Assembly (NCBI RefSeq): GCF_020181615.1
Contig: NZ_CP084029.1
Location: 661,157 to 725,156 of the forward strand
DNA length: 64,000 nucleotides
From: [Mycobacterium] crassicus
GTDB taxonomy: Bacteria; Actinomycetota; Actinomycetes; Mycobacteriales; Mycobacteriaceae
Reading direction: 5' to 3'
Shown here: in pieces, positions 55,875 to 64,000 of the stretch
How the letters are laid out: every line of letters starts with the position of its first letter
How positions within the stretch are numbered: position 1 is the stretch's first letter
Translations under genes and position numbers: made by a program
The notes under the pieces: generated by a model
Told to the model about the DNA's origin: nothing
The model's input: the letters and a program-made list of their open reading frames with translations, nothing else
Databases searched by the model: none

Positions 55875-56950
55875 TCGCCTATTCCGCGCCCGGCCGGGTC
55901 AACCTGATCGGGGAGCACACCGACTACAACGACGGCTTCGCGCTGCCGATCGCGTTGCCGCAGCGCACCAGCGTGGTGTTCACCCCGGCCGACATCGACA
56001 CACTCACCGTGCTCAGTGATCGTGCCGACGAGTCGGTGCGCATCCCATTGGACACCGCGCCCGGGCAGATCAGCGGCTGGGGGGCGTACGTCGCCGGGGT
56101 GATCTGGGCGTTGCGCGGCAACGGCTTACCGGTTCCGGGGGGGACCATGTCGATCAGCAGCGACGTGCCGATCGGATCGGGGCTGTCGTCGTCGGCGGCG
56201 CTGGAATGCGCGGTGCTGGGTGCGTTGGCGTCGGCGTCCGGAGCGCAGATCGACCGGATCGAGCAGGCCCGGATCGGACAGCGCGCCGAGAACGACTACG
56301 TCGGCGCCGCAACGGGTCTGCTCGATCAGCTGGCGTCGCTGTTCGGGGAGGTGTCCACCGCGACGCTGATCGACTTCCGGGACACCGCGGTGCATCCGGT
56401 GGCGTTCGACCCCGACGCCTCCGGGGTGGCGCTGCTGCTGTTCGACTCGGGCCAGCGGCACGGCCACGTCGACGGCGAATATGCCGAGCGGCGCGCGTCG
56501 TGCGAGCGGGCCGCCGCCGAGTTGGGGGTGGCGTCGCTGCGCGAGGTGCAGCACCTGGGGGTCGAGGTGCTGGACGGAGTATCCGACCCGGTCGATGCCC
56601 GACGGGCCCGCCATGTGCTGACCGAGAACGAGCGGGTACTGGATTTCGTTGCGGCCCTCGCAGAGTTGGACTTCGCGGCCGCCGGGAAGCTGTTCACCGC
56701 GTCGCACGCCTCGATGCGTGACGACTTCGAGATCACCACCGGGCACCTCGACCTGATCGCTGACAGCTCGGTGGCCGCCGGGGCGCTGGGCGCCCGGATG
56801 ACCGGCGGCGGGTTCGGGGGCTGCGTGATCGCGCTGGTGCCGGCCGAGCTGACGCTGAAGGTCGGCGACGCGGTGCGCGCCGCGGTGGTGGCCGCCGGAT
56901 ACGGCGAGCCGGAGGTGAGCCGGGTGTTCGCGGCCGCCGGCGCCGGATGA
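55871..56950 (+). CDS. galK: Galactokinase
   Basis: 359 residues, GTG start in a GTGA overlap. GHMP fold: galactokinase signature [15 protein letters not shown] near the N-terminus, ATP loop [13 protein letters not shown] (about 97-109) and [13 protein letters not shown] near the C-terminus. Phosphorylates galactose. Ends one base before the convergent monooxygenase stop. Confidence 0.96.
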   Translation: MIAYSAPGRVNLIGEHTDYNDGFALPIALPQRTSVVFTPADIDTLTVLSDRADESVRIPLDTAPGQISGWGAYVAGVIWALRGNGLPVPGGTMSISSDVPIGSGLSSSAALECAVLGALASASGAQIDRIEQARIGQRAENDYVGAATGLLDQLASLFGEVSTATLIDFRDTAVHPVAFDPDASGVALLLFDSGQRHGHVDGEYAERRASCERAAAELGVASLREVQHLGVEVLDGVSDPVDARRARHVLTENERVLDFVAALAELDFAAAGKLFTASHASMRDDFEITTGHLDLIADSSVAAGALGARMTGGGFGGCVIALVPAELTLKVGDAVRAAVVAAGYGEPEVSRVFAAAGAG

Positions 56951-56951
56951 C

Positions 56952-58124
56952 TCACAGACGGTAGTCGGGCAGCTCGAAATCGTCGCGCACCGAGCCGGCG
57001 AACAGGTTGGTGAGCATCCGGAGGTTCATCGCCCGCATCGCCATGTCGCGGAACCGCAGGCCGAAACGTGTTCGGGTGGCGAAGAAGCCGAGCGAGTTCT
57101 GTGCCCCGGACTGTTTGGCTTCGATGAACGGACGCAGCCGTGACTCGTAGGCGGCAAACGCCCGCGCGTGGTCGCCGCCTGCTCGCCGCAGTTCACCGGC
57201 CAGCACGTAGGCCTCGGTGATCGCCAGACCGGTGCCCTCGCCGCCGAGCAGCGAGATGCAGCCGGCGGCGTCGCCGATCAGCAGCACCCGGCCCCGCGAC
57301 CAGCGGTCCATTCGCACCTGGCTGACGGCGTCGAAGTACAGCTCTGCCGGGTCGGCGGCATCGAGCGCGGCCAACAGCTGCGGGCACTCCCAGCCGGCGT
57401 CGTCGAACAGGTTGTGCAACTGTGCCTTCGGATCCGAGGTGATCTCGGGCGAGGCGTCGCGGAATACGAACAGGATCAGGGTGCGGTCGCCGCGCAGCGC
57501 GACGCGCGCCGCCTGCCGGCCGGGCAGTGCATAGGTCACATACGCCAGTTCGTCCCGCGGCTGGTAGCCCGCTACCACCACCGCCGCCACCTTGCAGCCG
57601 AGGTAGTACTCGAACTGCCGGTCCGGGCCGAACATCAGCCTGCGCACGTTCGAGTGCAGTCCGTCGGCGCCGATCACCAGATCGAACTCGCGGGGCCCGG
57701 CGTGGCCGAACGTCAACCCGACACCGTCGGCCTGTTCGTCGATCGCGGTGATGCTGTCGCCGTAGATGATCTCGACGTCTTCGGCGATGGTGGCGTGGAT
57801 GGCGGCAGCCAGATCACCGCGCGGAATGCTGGTGAAGTCGTCGCCGATCATGTGCCGAAAGGCGTTGGTCTCCAATGCCGCCCGCACCCGGCCGTCGGCA
57901 CCGACCGAGCGGACGGACTCGATGTCATAGCCGGCGTCGCGGATGGATTCCTCGAGGCCCATGCGCTGGGCGACGGTGTAGCCGACGCCCCAGAAGTCGA
58001 TCATGTAGCCACCGGTGCGAAAGGCCGGCGCCTGCTCGATCAGGGTCGGGGTGTGGCCGATGCGGCGCAGCCAGTACGCGAGTGCCGTTCCGGCAACTCC
58101 CGCACCGCTGATCGCGATCCGCAT
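56952..58124 (-). CDS. FAD-dependent monooxygenase, PHBH-like group
   Basis: 390 residues. FAD Rossmann ISGAGVAGTALAYWLRRIGH, the DG motif VIGADGLHSNVRRL, and GD motif VLLIGDAAGCISLLGGEGTG. No NADPH-binding second Rossmann domain, as in aromatic hydroxylases and TetX-like enzymes. The ATG starts 4 bases after the stop of the flippase-like gene, so it is the second gene of that operon. Substrate unknown. Confidence 0.9.
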   Translation of the reverse strand: MRIAISGAGVAGTALAYWLRRIGHTPTLIEQAPAFRTGGYMIDFWGVGYTVAQRMGLEESIRDAGYDIESVRSVGADGRVRAALETNAFRHMIGDDFTSIPRGDLAAAIHATIAEDVEIIYGDSITAIDEQADGVGLTFGHAGPREFDLVIGADGLHSNVRRLMFGPDRQFEYYLGCKVAAVVVAGYQPRDELAYVTYALPGRQAARVALRGDRTLILFVFRDASPEITSDPKAQLHNLFDDAGWECPQLLAALDAADPAELYFDAVSQVRMDRWSRGRVLLIGDAAGCISLLGGEGTGLAITEAYVLAGELRRAGGDHARAFAAYESRLRPFIEAKQSGAQNSLGFFATRTRFGLRFRDMAMRAMNLRMLTNLFAGSVRDDFELPDYRL

Positions 58125-58128
58125 CGGG

Positions 58129-60495
58129 TCAAATCATCTCGTTCTTGGTCAGCCAACGCATCACCGGCCAGCCGATGAACACCGGCAGCCAACAGGTCAA
58201 AACCCGGTAGAGCAGTACCGACGGCACCGCCAGGACGGCGGGCACCCCGAACGCCGCGAGCCCACCGATCAGGGCGGCCTCCACGGCCCCCACCCCGCCG
58301 GGTGTCGGCGCGGCCGAGGCCAGGGTGCCGCCGACCATGGTCACCACGGTGACCGTGACGAACGAGGTGTTGCCGCCGAAGGCCTCCACGCTGGCCCACA
58401 GTGCCAGGGCCGCACCGAGAGTGGTGCCGGCCGCGCCGAGCACGATCAGCGCCAACCGCCGCGGCTCGCGGGCCAGCTCGATCAGGTCCGCGGTGACCTC
58501 GGTCAGACGGGGGCGCAGTGCGGTGGTCAGCCATCGCCGCAGGTTGGGCACCAGCAGGACGATGCCGGCCAGGCCGAGTGCCACACCGGCGATCAGATAC
58601 AGCAGGGTGGGGCTGGGCACGAAATGCGACAGGTCCGCCGAGGCACCCGCCGCGGTGGTGAAGACGATCAGCAGGATCACGTGCACGATCACCTGTACCG
58701 ACTGTTGCAACGCGACCGCCGCGGTGGCCCGCAGCGTGCTCAGGCCGCCCTTCTGCAGGAACCGGGTGCTCAGTGCGAGCCCGCCGACGCCGGCCGGGGT
58801 GGTGGTGGCCGCGAAGGTGTTGGCCACCTGCATGATCGCCAGGTCGCGGAATTTGACCAGGCCGTTGGCGCATGCCCACAGGGCGCCGGCCGCGCCGACG
58901 TAGGTCAGCGACGACACGATCAGTCCCAGCAGCGCCCAGGACCAGTTTGCATGCCGCAGTTGGGAAAAGAAGGTCGGAACCTGGCTGATGAACGGATAGG
59001 CGACGTAGACCAGACCACCCAGCAGCGCCAGCTGGATCATCTGGCTCCGGGTGAATCGGGTGATGGTCTTGGTCTGGATCTGGTCGGTGCCGGTCTGGCG
59101 TTTGACCTCATCGCGGGCGGCCGAGATCACCGCGTTGACGTCGGGCACCGCCTTGCGCAGGCGTGCCGGCATCGCCGACTTGGTCAGGCGCCGCGACGCG
59201 GCCAGCACCGCGGTGTGGCCGAAATTCTCGATCGCCGCGCCCACCGCGGCCGAGGCGTCGTACAGCGCTGAGGTCGTCACCAACAATTGGGCGATATCGG
59301 ATTGCAGCTGAGTGGCGGTGGCGCCGTACTCGGCGTTGCCGAACCCGCCGAACAGCACGGTGCCGTCGTCCACCGTCATCTCTTTGCTGCGCAGATCACC
59401 GTGTGAGATCTGCTGATCGTGCAAGCGGGCCAACGACTCCCACGCCTTGCTCACCGGGGTGCCGGCGACGCACTGGTCGATGGGGACGCCGCGCGGGGGG
59501 GTGTGCGCGTACAGCGTCCAACCCCGGTCGAGGGAGGCCAGCGCCACGGTGTCGGTGTTGGCGATGCCGGTGTCGCCGATCGCGATCGCCATCAGTGCGC
59601 GGTGCTCCACGGCGCGGTGCAGGGAGGCGTGCAGCGGTGCGGTCTCGGTGGTGCGCAGCCGCAGCTTGCGCCAGAGCTGACGCAGTGCACCGCCGCTGCG
59701 CTGGTTGGGTCCGTAGAGCTCGATGATGGTCGGGTTGTCGGAGACGGTGGACAGCACCAGCGGGCCGCGCCCGGCGGGGCGGCGCACGGTGAGCTCGGTG
59801 ATGGTGCAGCCCCGGCGGGCCAGGGTGCGAACGGTGCCGTCGAGTGGTACCTCCAGGGCAGGGGGGCCGACGATCAGGATCACCAGCGCGCCGACGAACC
59901 AGCCGACGGCCAGGCCGAGTAGCGAGCGGGCCGGGACGATGGCGCTGACCACCAGGTGAATGGGCACGAAGGCCAGCAGCAGTGCCCACCACCAGCGCCG
60001 CCAGCGGGCCGGCAGCCACGGGCCGGAGACGGTGAGCATCGCGGCGAGCATCGCGATCCAACGCGGGTCGTCGAGGAATTGGGCCAGTGTGGTGGCCAGC
60101 CGCTCGGACAGGTCGAAATGCCAGGCCGGGGCGGCCAATCCGGTGCTGCGGATCGACAGTGACACCACGGCCAGCACCCCGGCGACGGCGTAGGCCGCCA
60201 GCAGCTTCCATTGCCGGGAGACCACCAGGCCGATCAGGATCGCGAACGGCAACACCAGGATGGCGATGCCGTAGGCGAGGTAGACCAGGTTGGCGTGGGC
60301 GGGGGAGAGCACCCCGATGATCTGGGATATCGACCGTTCCAGTGCCACCCATTCGTAGCGGGTGACCAGTGAGCTGGTGATGACGGTCACGAGGAACAGG
60401 GCCGCCAGCAACAGACGCAGAATGTCGTTGGTGCGTCGGGTCAGCGGCTGCAGCAGGTTGCCGGTGACGGCGACTTCGCGCCCCTCAACTCGCAT
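58129..60495 (-). CDS. UPF0104/LPG-synthase-TM-like membrane protein with degenerate kinase-like middle
   Basis: 788 residues from ATG 60495 (GTG 60501 is possible). Three parts: an N-terminal bundle of about seven TM helices (to about 220), a cytosolic RIO/aminoglycoside-kinase-like domain (about 230-470), and a C-terminal flippase-like domain (PF03706 type, about 485-785) with seven or eight TM helices. In the kinase-like part the loop HGDLRSKEMTV has Glu or Lys in place of the metal-binding Asn, and the DFG-like motif is GGFGN, so it probably cannot phosphorylate. Similar long proteins are found in mycobacteria; the lipid moved is unknown. Confidence 0.82.
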   Translation of the reverse strand: MRVEGREVAVTGNLLQPLTRRTNDILRLLLAALFLVTVITSSLVTRYEWVALERSISQIIGVLSPAHANLVYLAYGIAILVLPFAILIGLVVSRQWKLLAAYAVAGVLAVVSLSIRSTGLAAPAWHFDLSERLATTLAQFLDDPRWIAMLAAMLTVSGPWLPARWRRWWWALLLAFVPIHLVVSAIVPARSLLGLAVGWFVGALVILIVGPPALEVPLDGTVRTLARRGCTITELTVRRPAGRGPLVLSTVSDNPTIIELYGPNQRSGGALRQLWRKLRLRTTETAPLHASLHRAVEHRALMAIAIGDTGIANTDTVALASLDRGWTLYAHTPPRGVPIDQCVAGTPVSKAWESLARLHDQQISHGDLRSKEMTVDDGTVLFGGFGNAEYGATATQLQSDIAQLLVTTSALYDASAAVGAAIENFGHTAVLAASRRLTKSAMPARLRKAVPDVNAVISAARDEVKRQTGTDQIQTKTITRFTRSQMIQLALLGGLVYVAYPFISQVPTFFSQLRHANWSWALLGLIVSSLTYVGAAGALWACANGLVKFRDLAIMQVANTFAATTTPAGVGGLALSTRFLQKGGLSTLRATAAVALQQSVQVIVHVILLIVFTTAAGASADLSHFVPSPTLLYLIAGVALGLAGIVLLVPNLRRWLTTALRPRLTEVTADLIELAREPRRLALIVLGAAGTTLGAALALWASVEAFGGNTSFVTVTVVTMVGGTLASAAPTPGGVGAVEAALIGGLAAFGVPAVLAVPSVLLYRVLTCWLPVFIGWPVMRWLTKNEMI

Positions 60496-60680
60496 GATCA
60501 CTTTCGGTCAGTCTGGTCGCCGCATCGCGTGGCGGCTCGCCACAACTTAACCGGTGAGCTGCGGCGTCACGTTAGTTGTCGGCGACATCGGGTGCGCGTC
60601 GCCGGGGTTGAGTCTCATGCGCCACACCCGTCACGAGCGGGCGACGGCATGATGCGCGCCCGGCTACGCGCGACAATCCA

Positions 60681-61556
60681 TCACAGCGGGTAGTGGACGC
60701 CGGTCATCTTCTCCGACTCATCCCACAGCCGGCGCCACAACCGCTGGTCCCGTGACAATGCGCTCGACGGGCACGGGCCCACCGGGCCGCGGGCCTGATT
60801 GAGCTTCGTCGGCCCCCAGTAGATGTCCGGGTCGACGTCGGACGTGGCGGCGGCCAGCAGGATCGACTCGGCGGCCCGCTCGGGTGCCTGACCGATCAGC
60901 GCCAGGCTGTACTTGGTGACCAGGCCGGGCAGCGTCTTGTCGTTGTCGAACAGTTCGGTATCGGACACCCCGGGATGCACCGCGTAGGAGCGCAGCGGCG
61001 AGCCGGCCGCGACCAGCCGGTGCTGCAGGTCGCGGGCGAACATCAGGTTGGCCAGCTTGGACTGCGCGTATGCCAGATTGCGCTGATAGAACCGGTGCTC
61101 GTAGTTGAGGTCGTCGACCCAGAACTTCGGGGTCTGCTTGTGCGCGATGCTCGACACCGTCACCACCCGGTCACCGATCCGGTCCAACAGCAGGCCGGTC
61201 AGCGCGAAGTGGCCCAGGTGGTTGACCCCGAACTGCATCTCGAAGCCGTCGGCGGTGCGCCGCAGCGGGATGTTCATGATCCCGGCGTTGTTGATCAGCA
61301 CGTCGAAGCCGCCCTGCTGGGCGGCGAAGTCCCGCACCGAGGCCAGGCTGCCCAGATCCAGCGCCGCCACCCGGACGTCACCACTGATGCTGTCGGCGAT
61401 CTGCTGGGCCTTGGTGGTGTTGCGGCAGGCCATCACCACGGTGGCGCCCTTGGCGGCCAGGGCGCGGGTGACGACCTCGCCCAGCCCACCGTTGGCGCCG
61501 GTCACCACGAAGGTGCGGCCCTGCTGATCCGGGGTGTCGCCGAGTCTGAATGCCAT
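60681..61556 (-). CDS. SDR family oxidoreductase (retinol-dehydrogenase/protochlorophyllide-reductase-like)
   Basis: 291 residues. Cofactor motif TGANGGLGEVV, NNAGIM, catalytic YAQSKLAN and a conserved VHPGVSDTEL end. The group contains the long mycobacterial SDRs annotated as oxidoreductases of unknown substrate. ATG at 61556. The 185-base gap to the flippase-like gene holds no recognised feature. Confidence 0.93.
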   Translation of the reverse strand: MAFRLGDTPDQQGRTFVVTGANGGLGEVVTRALAAKGATVVMACRNTTKAQQIADSISGDVRVAALDLGSLASVRDFAAQQGGFDVLINNAGIMNIPLRRTADGFEMQFGVNHLGHFALTGLLLDRIGDRVVTVSSIAHKQTPKFWVDDLNYEHRFYQRNLAYAQSKLANLMFARDLQHRLVAAGSPLRSYAVHPGVSDTELFDNDKTLPGLVTKYSLALIGQAPERAAESILLAAATSDVDPDIYWGPTKLNQARGPVGPCPSSALSRDQRLWRRLWDESEKMTGVHYPL

Positions 61557-61577
61557 CGGGCAACCGTACCGTGGCGG

Positions 61578-62255
61578 CTACCCGAGGGCCGCCGAGAGCG
61601 CGACCGCACCCCGATCGGTGATCACGTGCATGTACGGGTCGGACCGCGCCCCGCTCACCGTCTCCAGGTAGCCGCAGCGCAACATCACCCGGAACCCGCC
61701 GGGCAGTCCCGGAATCGCAAAACCCAGCGACCGGCCGAGGACTTCGTGCAGCACCGTAACCGGGGGATAGCGCAGTATGTTGCGCAGCTCGTGGTCGCTG
61801 TTGCCCTCGAACAGTCGCGCGGTACGAATACTGCCGTCGATCACCCACTCCAGGTTGGCGTCCAGGGTGCGGGCCAGTTCGGTCGACAGCGGCGACGGCG
61901 TCGGTGTCAGCAGGTCAATCAGCGCAGCCGGGTGCCCGGCCTCGATGGCCATGTCGCGGGGGGTGCAACCACTTGCGTCCCGCAGTGAGCGCAGCGCCCC
62001 GCGCTCCGCCAGCGCGGCAAGGACTTTCGCCGGAGCGCCGAGCCGGGCTGCGTGGTGCAGCGGGGTGAGCCATTCGGGACTGCCCGGGCGCCACTGGTTG
62101 ACGCTGAGTGCCGGGTTGGCATCGAGCAGGTCGAACAACGCCGGCCAATCACCGGCGTCGGCCGCATCGGCCAGTTTGTGCCCGGTGGCGACCAGGTTCT
62201 CCGACAATAGTTCGGGATCCAGTACGCCAGGCCAATTTGGGGGAGGTTCGTCCAT
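61578..62255 (-). CDS. Ankyrin-repeat protein with C-terminal unknown domain
   Basis: 225 residues. Residues about 25-120 hold two to three ankyrin repeats (LADAADAGDWPALFDLLDAN, TPLHHAARLGAPAKVLAALA, RDASGCTPRDMAIEAGH), followed by about 100 residues without recognised motifs (TLDANLEWVIDGSIRTARLF, VLHEVLGRSLGFAIPGLPGG). Ankyrin proteins of this size are often protein-binding; no partner is evident. ATG at 62255. Confidence 0.82.
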   Translation of the reverse strand: MDEPPPNWPGVLDPELLSENLVATGHKLADAADAGDWPALFDLLDANPALSVNQWRPGSPEWLTPLHHAARLGAPAKVLAALAERGALRSLRDASGCTPRDMAIEAGHPAALIDLLTPTPSPLSTELARTLDANLEWVIDGSIRTARLFEGNSDHELRNILRYPPVTVLHEVLGRSLGFAIPGLPGGFRVMLRCGYLETVSGARSDPYMHVITDRGAVALSAALG

Positions 62256-62556
62256 ATTCAGAAGCTAGCGGCAGGGTCTGACAACATCGGCCGCCTAAAG
62301 CTGAGTATTGACTTGTGAGTAGCTGTCAGCTTTACGAGCCGGCCGGTCCGGGGCGGGGTGGTGGTGCGGCGCGAGGCCGGGTCGGCCGCCGAGACTTGTC
62401 GGTGCCCGCCGATACCCTGACGTCGGCTTCAAGAGATGCCGTCGCCAAGCTCCGACTGGACGGTACGCCAACCCCACGCTCGTGGGCGGCTCGGATGACG
62501 AAGTGGTCGGGCGCCACCCGTGTTCGGCAGCGCTGCTCTGAAGGCGAGGTGATCTC
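62256..62556. other. Intergenic region between ankyrin-type and fusion genes
   Basis: 301 bases without a gene I can support. It contains a perfect 8-base inverted repeat AAAGCTGA (62297-62304) and TCAGCTTT (62326-62333), and between the arms TTGACT (62308-62313), a possible -35. A longer forward frame through this region has atypical composition and no homology signal. Confidence 0.4.
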
Positions 62557-64000
62557 ATGGACCTTACTGCTGCACAACGCGATCGAGCTTGCGGATCGCT
62601 CTTGGCAACTGCCGCCGGCGACGCCCTGGGGGCCGGATACGAATTCGATCCTCCGTGCGGCCCCGGTACGCCGATCGGCATGATCGGCGGCGGCTTAGGG
62701 CCCTTCAAGCCCGGCGAGTGGACCGACGACACATCGATGGCCATCGCGATCGCCGAGGTCGCCGCCACCGGCGCCGACCTGAGGTCCGAGGCCGCCCTGG
62801 ACCGAATCGTCACGCGCTGGCTCGACTGGTCGCACGGCGCCAAGGATGTCGGCGTCCAGACCCGCGCGGTGCTCTCGGAGGCCGGCCGGCAGGGGATCAG
62901 CTCGCGCACTGCGCGGCAGGTGTCGGCGGCGCACCATGAGCGCACCGGTCGCACCGCGGGAAACGGGTCGCTGATGCGCACCGCCCCGGTGGCACTGGCC
63001 TATCTCGACGACGAGGCCGGGCTGGTCGAGGCCGCCAGGTCGATCAGCGAACTCACGCACTTCGACCCGGACGCCGGTGACGCGTGTGTGCTGTGGTGTA
63101 CCGCGATCCGCCGTGCTGTACTGACCGGAGAGCTCGATGTACGGGTCGGCTTGGAACACCTCGACGAACCACGCAGGCAGACCTGGGCCGAACGTCTCGA
63201 TGCGGCGGAAGCCGCTCAGCCAAGCGCATTTTCGAGCAACAACGGCTGGGTGGTCGCCGCGCTGCAGGGCGCCTGGTCGGCGATCGCGACAACACCGGTT
63301 CCCGACGATGGCCCGGCGAAAGGCGTGTTCCGCGCCGATCACCTGCGTCTGGCGCTGGAGGCGGCGGTGCGCGGCGGGGGAGACACCGACACGGTCGCCG
63401 CGATCGCCGGCGGCCTGTTGGGCGCGGTGTACGGGGCTTCGGCGGTGCCGGCGCAGTGGCGGTTGCTGCTGCAGGGTTGGCCGGGGTTGCGGACCCGCGG
63501 TCTGATCCAGCTGGTCGACCGGATCATCGACAAGGACGCACCCGCCCCCTTCGACTACACCTACGACGGCTACCCGGAGGCCCGCCAGGTCGTGGCGCAT
63601 CCGCACGACGACAAGGTGTGGATCGGCGGCGTCGCCGCGCTGCACCACCTGCCCACCGGCGTCGACGCGGTGGTGTCGCTGTGCCGGGTCGCCGACGGCG
63701 ATATCCCGCCCGGAACCACGCAGCTCGACGTACGGCTGATCGACAGGGAGGGCCGGCAATCAGAGAACCCGAACCTGGACTTCGTCCTGCTCGACACCGT
63801 GCGGGCGATCGAGGTGTTGCGCGCCGAGGGGCGCACGGTGTTCGTGCACTGCGTGCAGGCCTACAGCCGCACACCCACCATCGCCGCGCTCTACGGCGCC
63901 CGGCGGCAGGGTATCGCCATCGACGACGCACTGGCCGATGTACGCGCGGTGCTACGGGATGCGTTCCCCAACGGCGACTTTCAGGAGGCGCTGCGACGGT
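62557..64000 (+). CDS. ADP-ribosylglycohydrolase fused to dual-specificity phosphatase domain (C-terminus outside window)
   Basis: 481 codons are visible and the frame is still open at the right edge. ATG at 62557 with AAGGCGAGGT about 8 bases upstream. Residues about 5-340: ADP-ribosylglycohydrolase (DraG/ARH) with AAGDALGAGYEF, metal motif EWTDDTSMA near 54-62 and the second metal motif GGGDTDTVAAIAGG near 273. Residues about 355-480: a cysteine phosphatase domain with GGVAALHHLP and P-loop HCVQAYSRTP (nucleophile Cys432, Arg438). The fusion would remove ADP-ribose and phosphate, probably from one substrate or in one pathway. No macrodomain or ADP-ribosyltransferase gene is in view. Confidence 0.9.
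   Translation, partial: MDLTAAQRDRACGSLLATAAGDALGAGYEFDPPCGPGTPIGMIGGGLGPFKPGEWTDDTSMAIAIAEVAATGADLRSEAALDRIVTRWLDWSHGAKDVGVQTRAVLSEAGRQGISSRTARQVSAAHHERTGRTAGNGSLMRTAPVALAYLDDEAGLVEAARSISELTHFDPDAGDACVLWCTAIRRAVLTGELDVRVGLEHLDEPRRQTWAERLDAAEAAQPSAFSSNNGWVVAALQGAWSAIATTPVPDDGPAKGVFRADHLRLALEAAVRGGGDTDTVAAIAGGLLGAVYGASAVPAQWRLLLQGWPGLRTRGLIQLVDRIIDKDAPAPFDYTYDGYPEARQVVAHPHDDKVWIGGVAALHHLPTGVDAVVSLCRVADGDIPPGTTQLDVRLIDREGRQSENPNLDFVLLDTVRAIEVLRAEGRTVFVHCVQAYSRTPTIAALYGARRQGIAIDDALADVRAVLRDAFPNGDFQEALRR

Noticed and set aside
58015..59271. Plus-strand frame opposite the flippase-like gene
   Set aside because: His/Gln/Gly-rich, no domain; antisense shadow.
62315..62683. Plus-strand frame upstream of the ARH fusion
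   Set aside because: No homology, overlaps the fusion gene in another frame and has unusual composition; left as intergenic.

Overview
The window is high-GC DNA with mycobacterial gene content: two PPE proteins, PGRS-type Gly-rich proteins, deazaflavin-dependent nitroreductases, a cutinase, IdeR-type iron boxes and a long block collinear with the M. tuberculosis hemL-ccsA-menA-menE-menB-menC-menD-menG-htpX-gpsA region (Rv0524 to about Rv0566c, recalled from memory). It is a Mycobacterium sensu lato chromosome; the species cannot be fixed from the sequence. No insertion sequence, prophage or CRISPR array is visible.

Layout. 1-2.3 kb: start of a PGRS-like secreted protein, a LysR regulator and two small membrane proteins. 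2.3-4.5 kb: a Cu(I) P1B-ATPase behind a CsoR-like operator with a probable leaderless start. 4.5-7.9 kb: an Asn-Pro-Met repeat exported protein, a Tat-type esterase, and an ABC ATPase with a cyclic-nucleotide-binding tail plus its FtsX-like permease. 8-14 kb: accessory block of two convergent PPE genes, a JmjC/cupin oxygenase and a PGRS protein without a PE domain. 13.9-20.6 kb: two tandem nitroreductase paralogues, then hemL and a tightly overlapping cytochrome c maturation operon. 20.7-43.2 kb: ParA-like ATPase, menA, MTA phosphorylase, cutinase, large membrane proteins, menE, pitA, menB, menC, menD and menG. 43-51 kb: redox and methyltransferase genes, menJ, a polyprenyl diphosphate synthase, htpX, gpsA, a Baeyer-Villiger type monooxygenase, a YajQ homologue and tRNA-Tyr. 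51-64 kb: a Ser/Thr kinase, an iron-box methyltransferase, a DUF309-galT-galK operon, a flippase-like membrane protein with a degenerate kinase domain, an SDR, an ankyrin-type protein and an ADP-ribosylglycohydrolase/phosphatase fusion cut by the window edge.

How the genes work together. Most of menaquinone synthesis is here (menD, menC, menE, menB, menA, menG, menJ and a polyprenyl diphosphate synthase); an alpha/beta hydrolase between menC and menD is a candidate for the missing menH step. The adjacent ResB/CcsA system makes cytochrome c, so the block serves respiratory electron transport.

Points deserving a second look: an apparent ATA start for menE (ATAA overlap), two IdeR-box promoters, a palindrome lying exactly in the spacer of a strong promoter before an Rv0560c-like methyltransferase, two families of intergenic inverted repeats each present twice, a frameshifted gene between menB and menC, a PPE-SHOCT fusion and the ARH-phosphatase fusion. 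No clearly new multi-gene system could be demonstrated.
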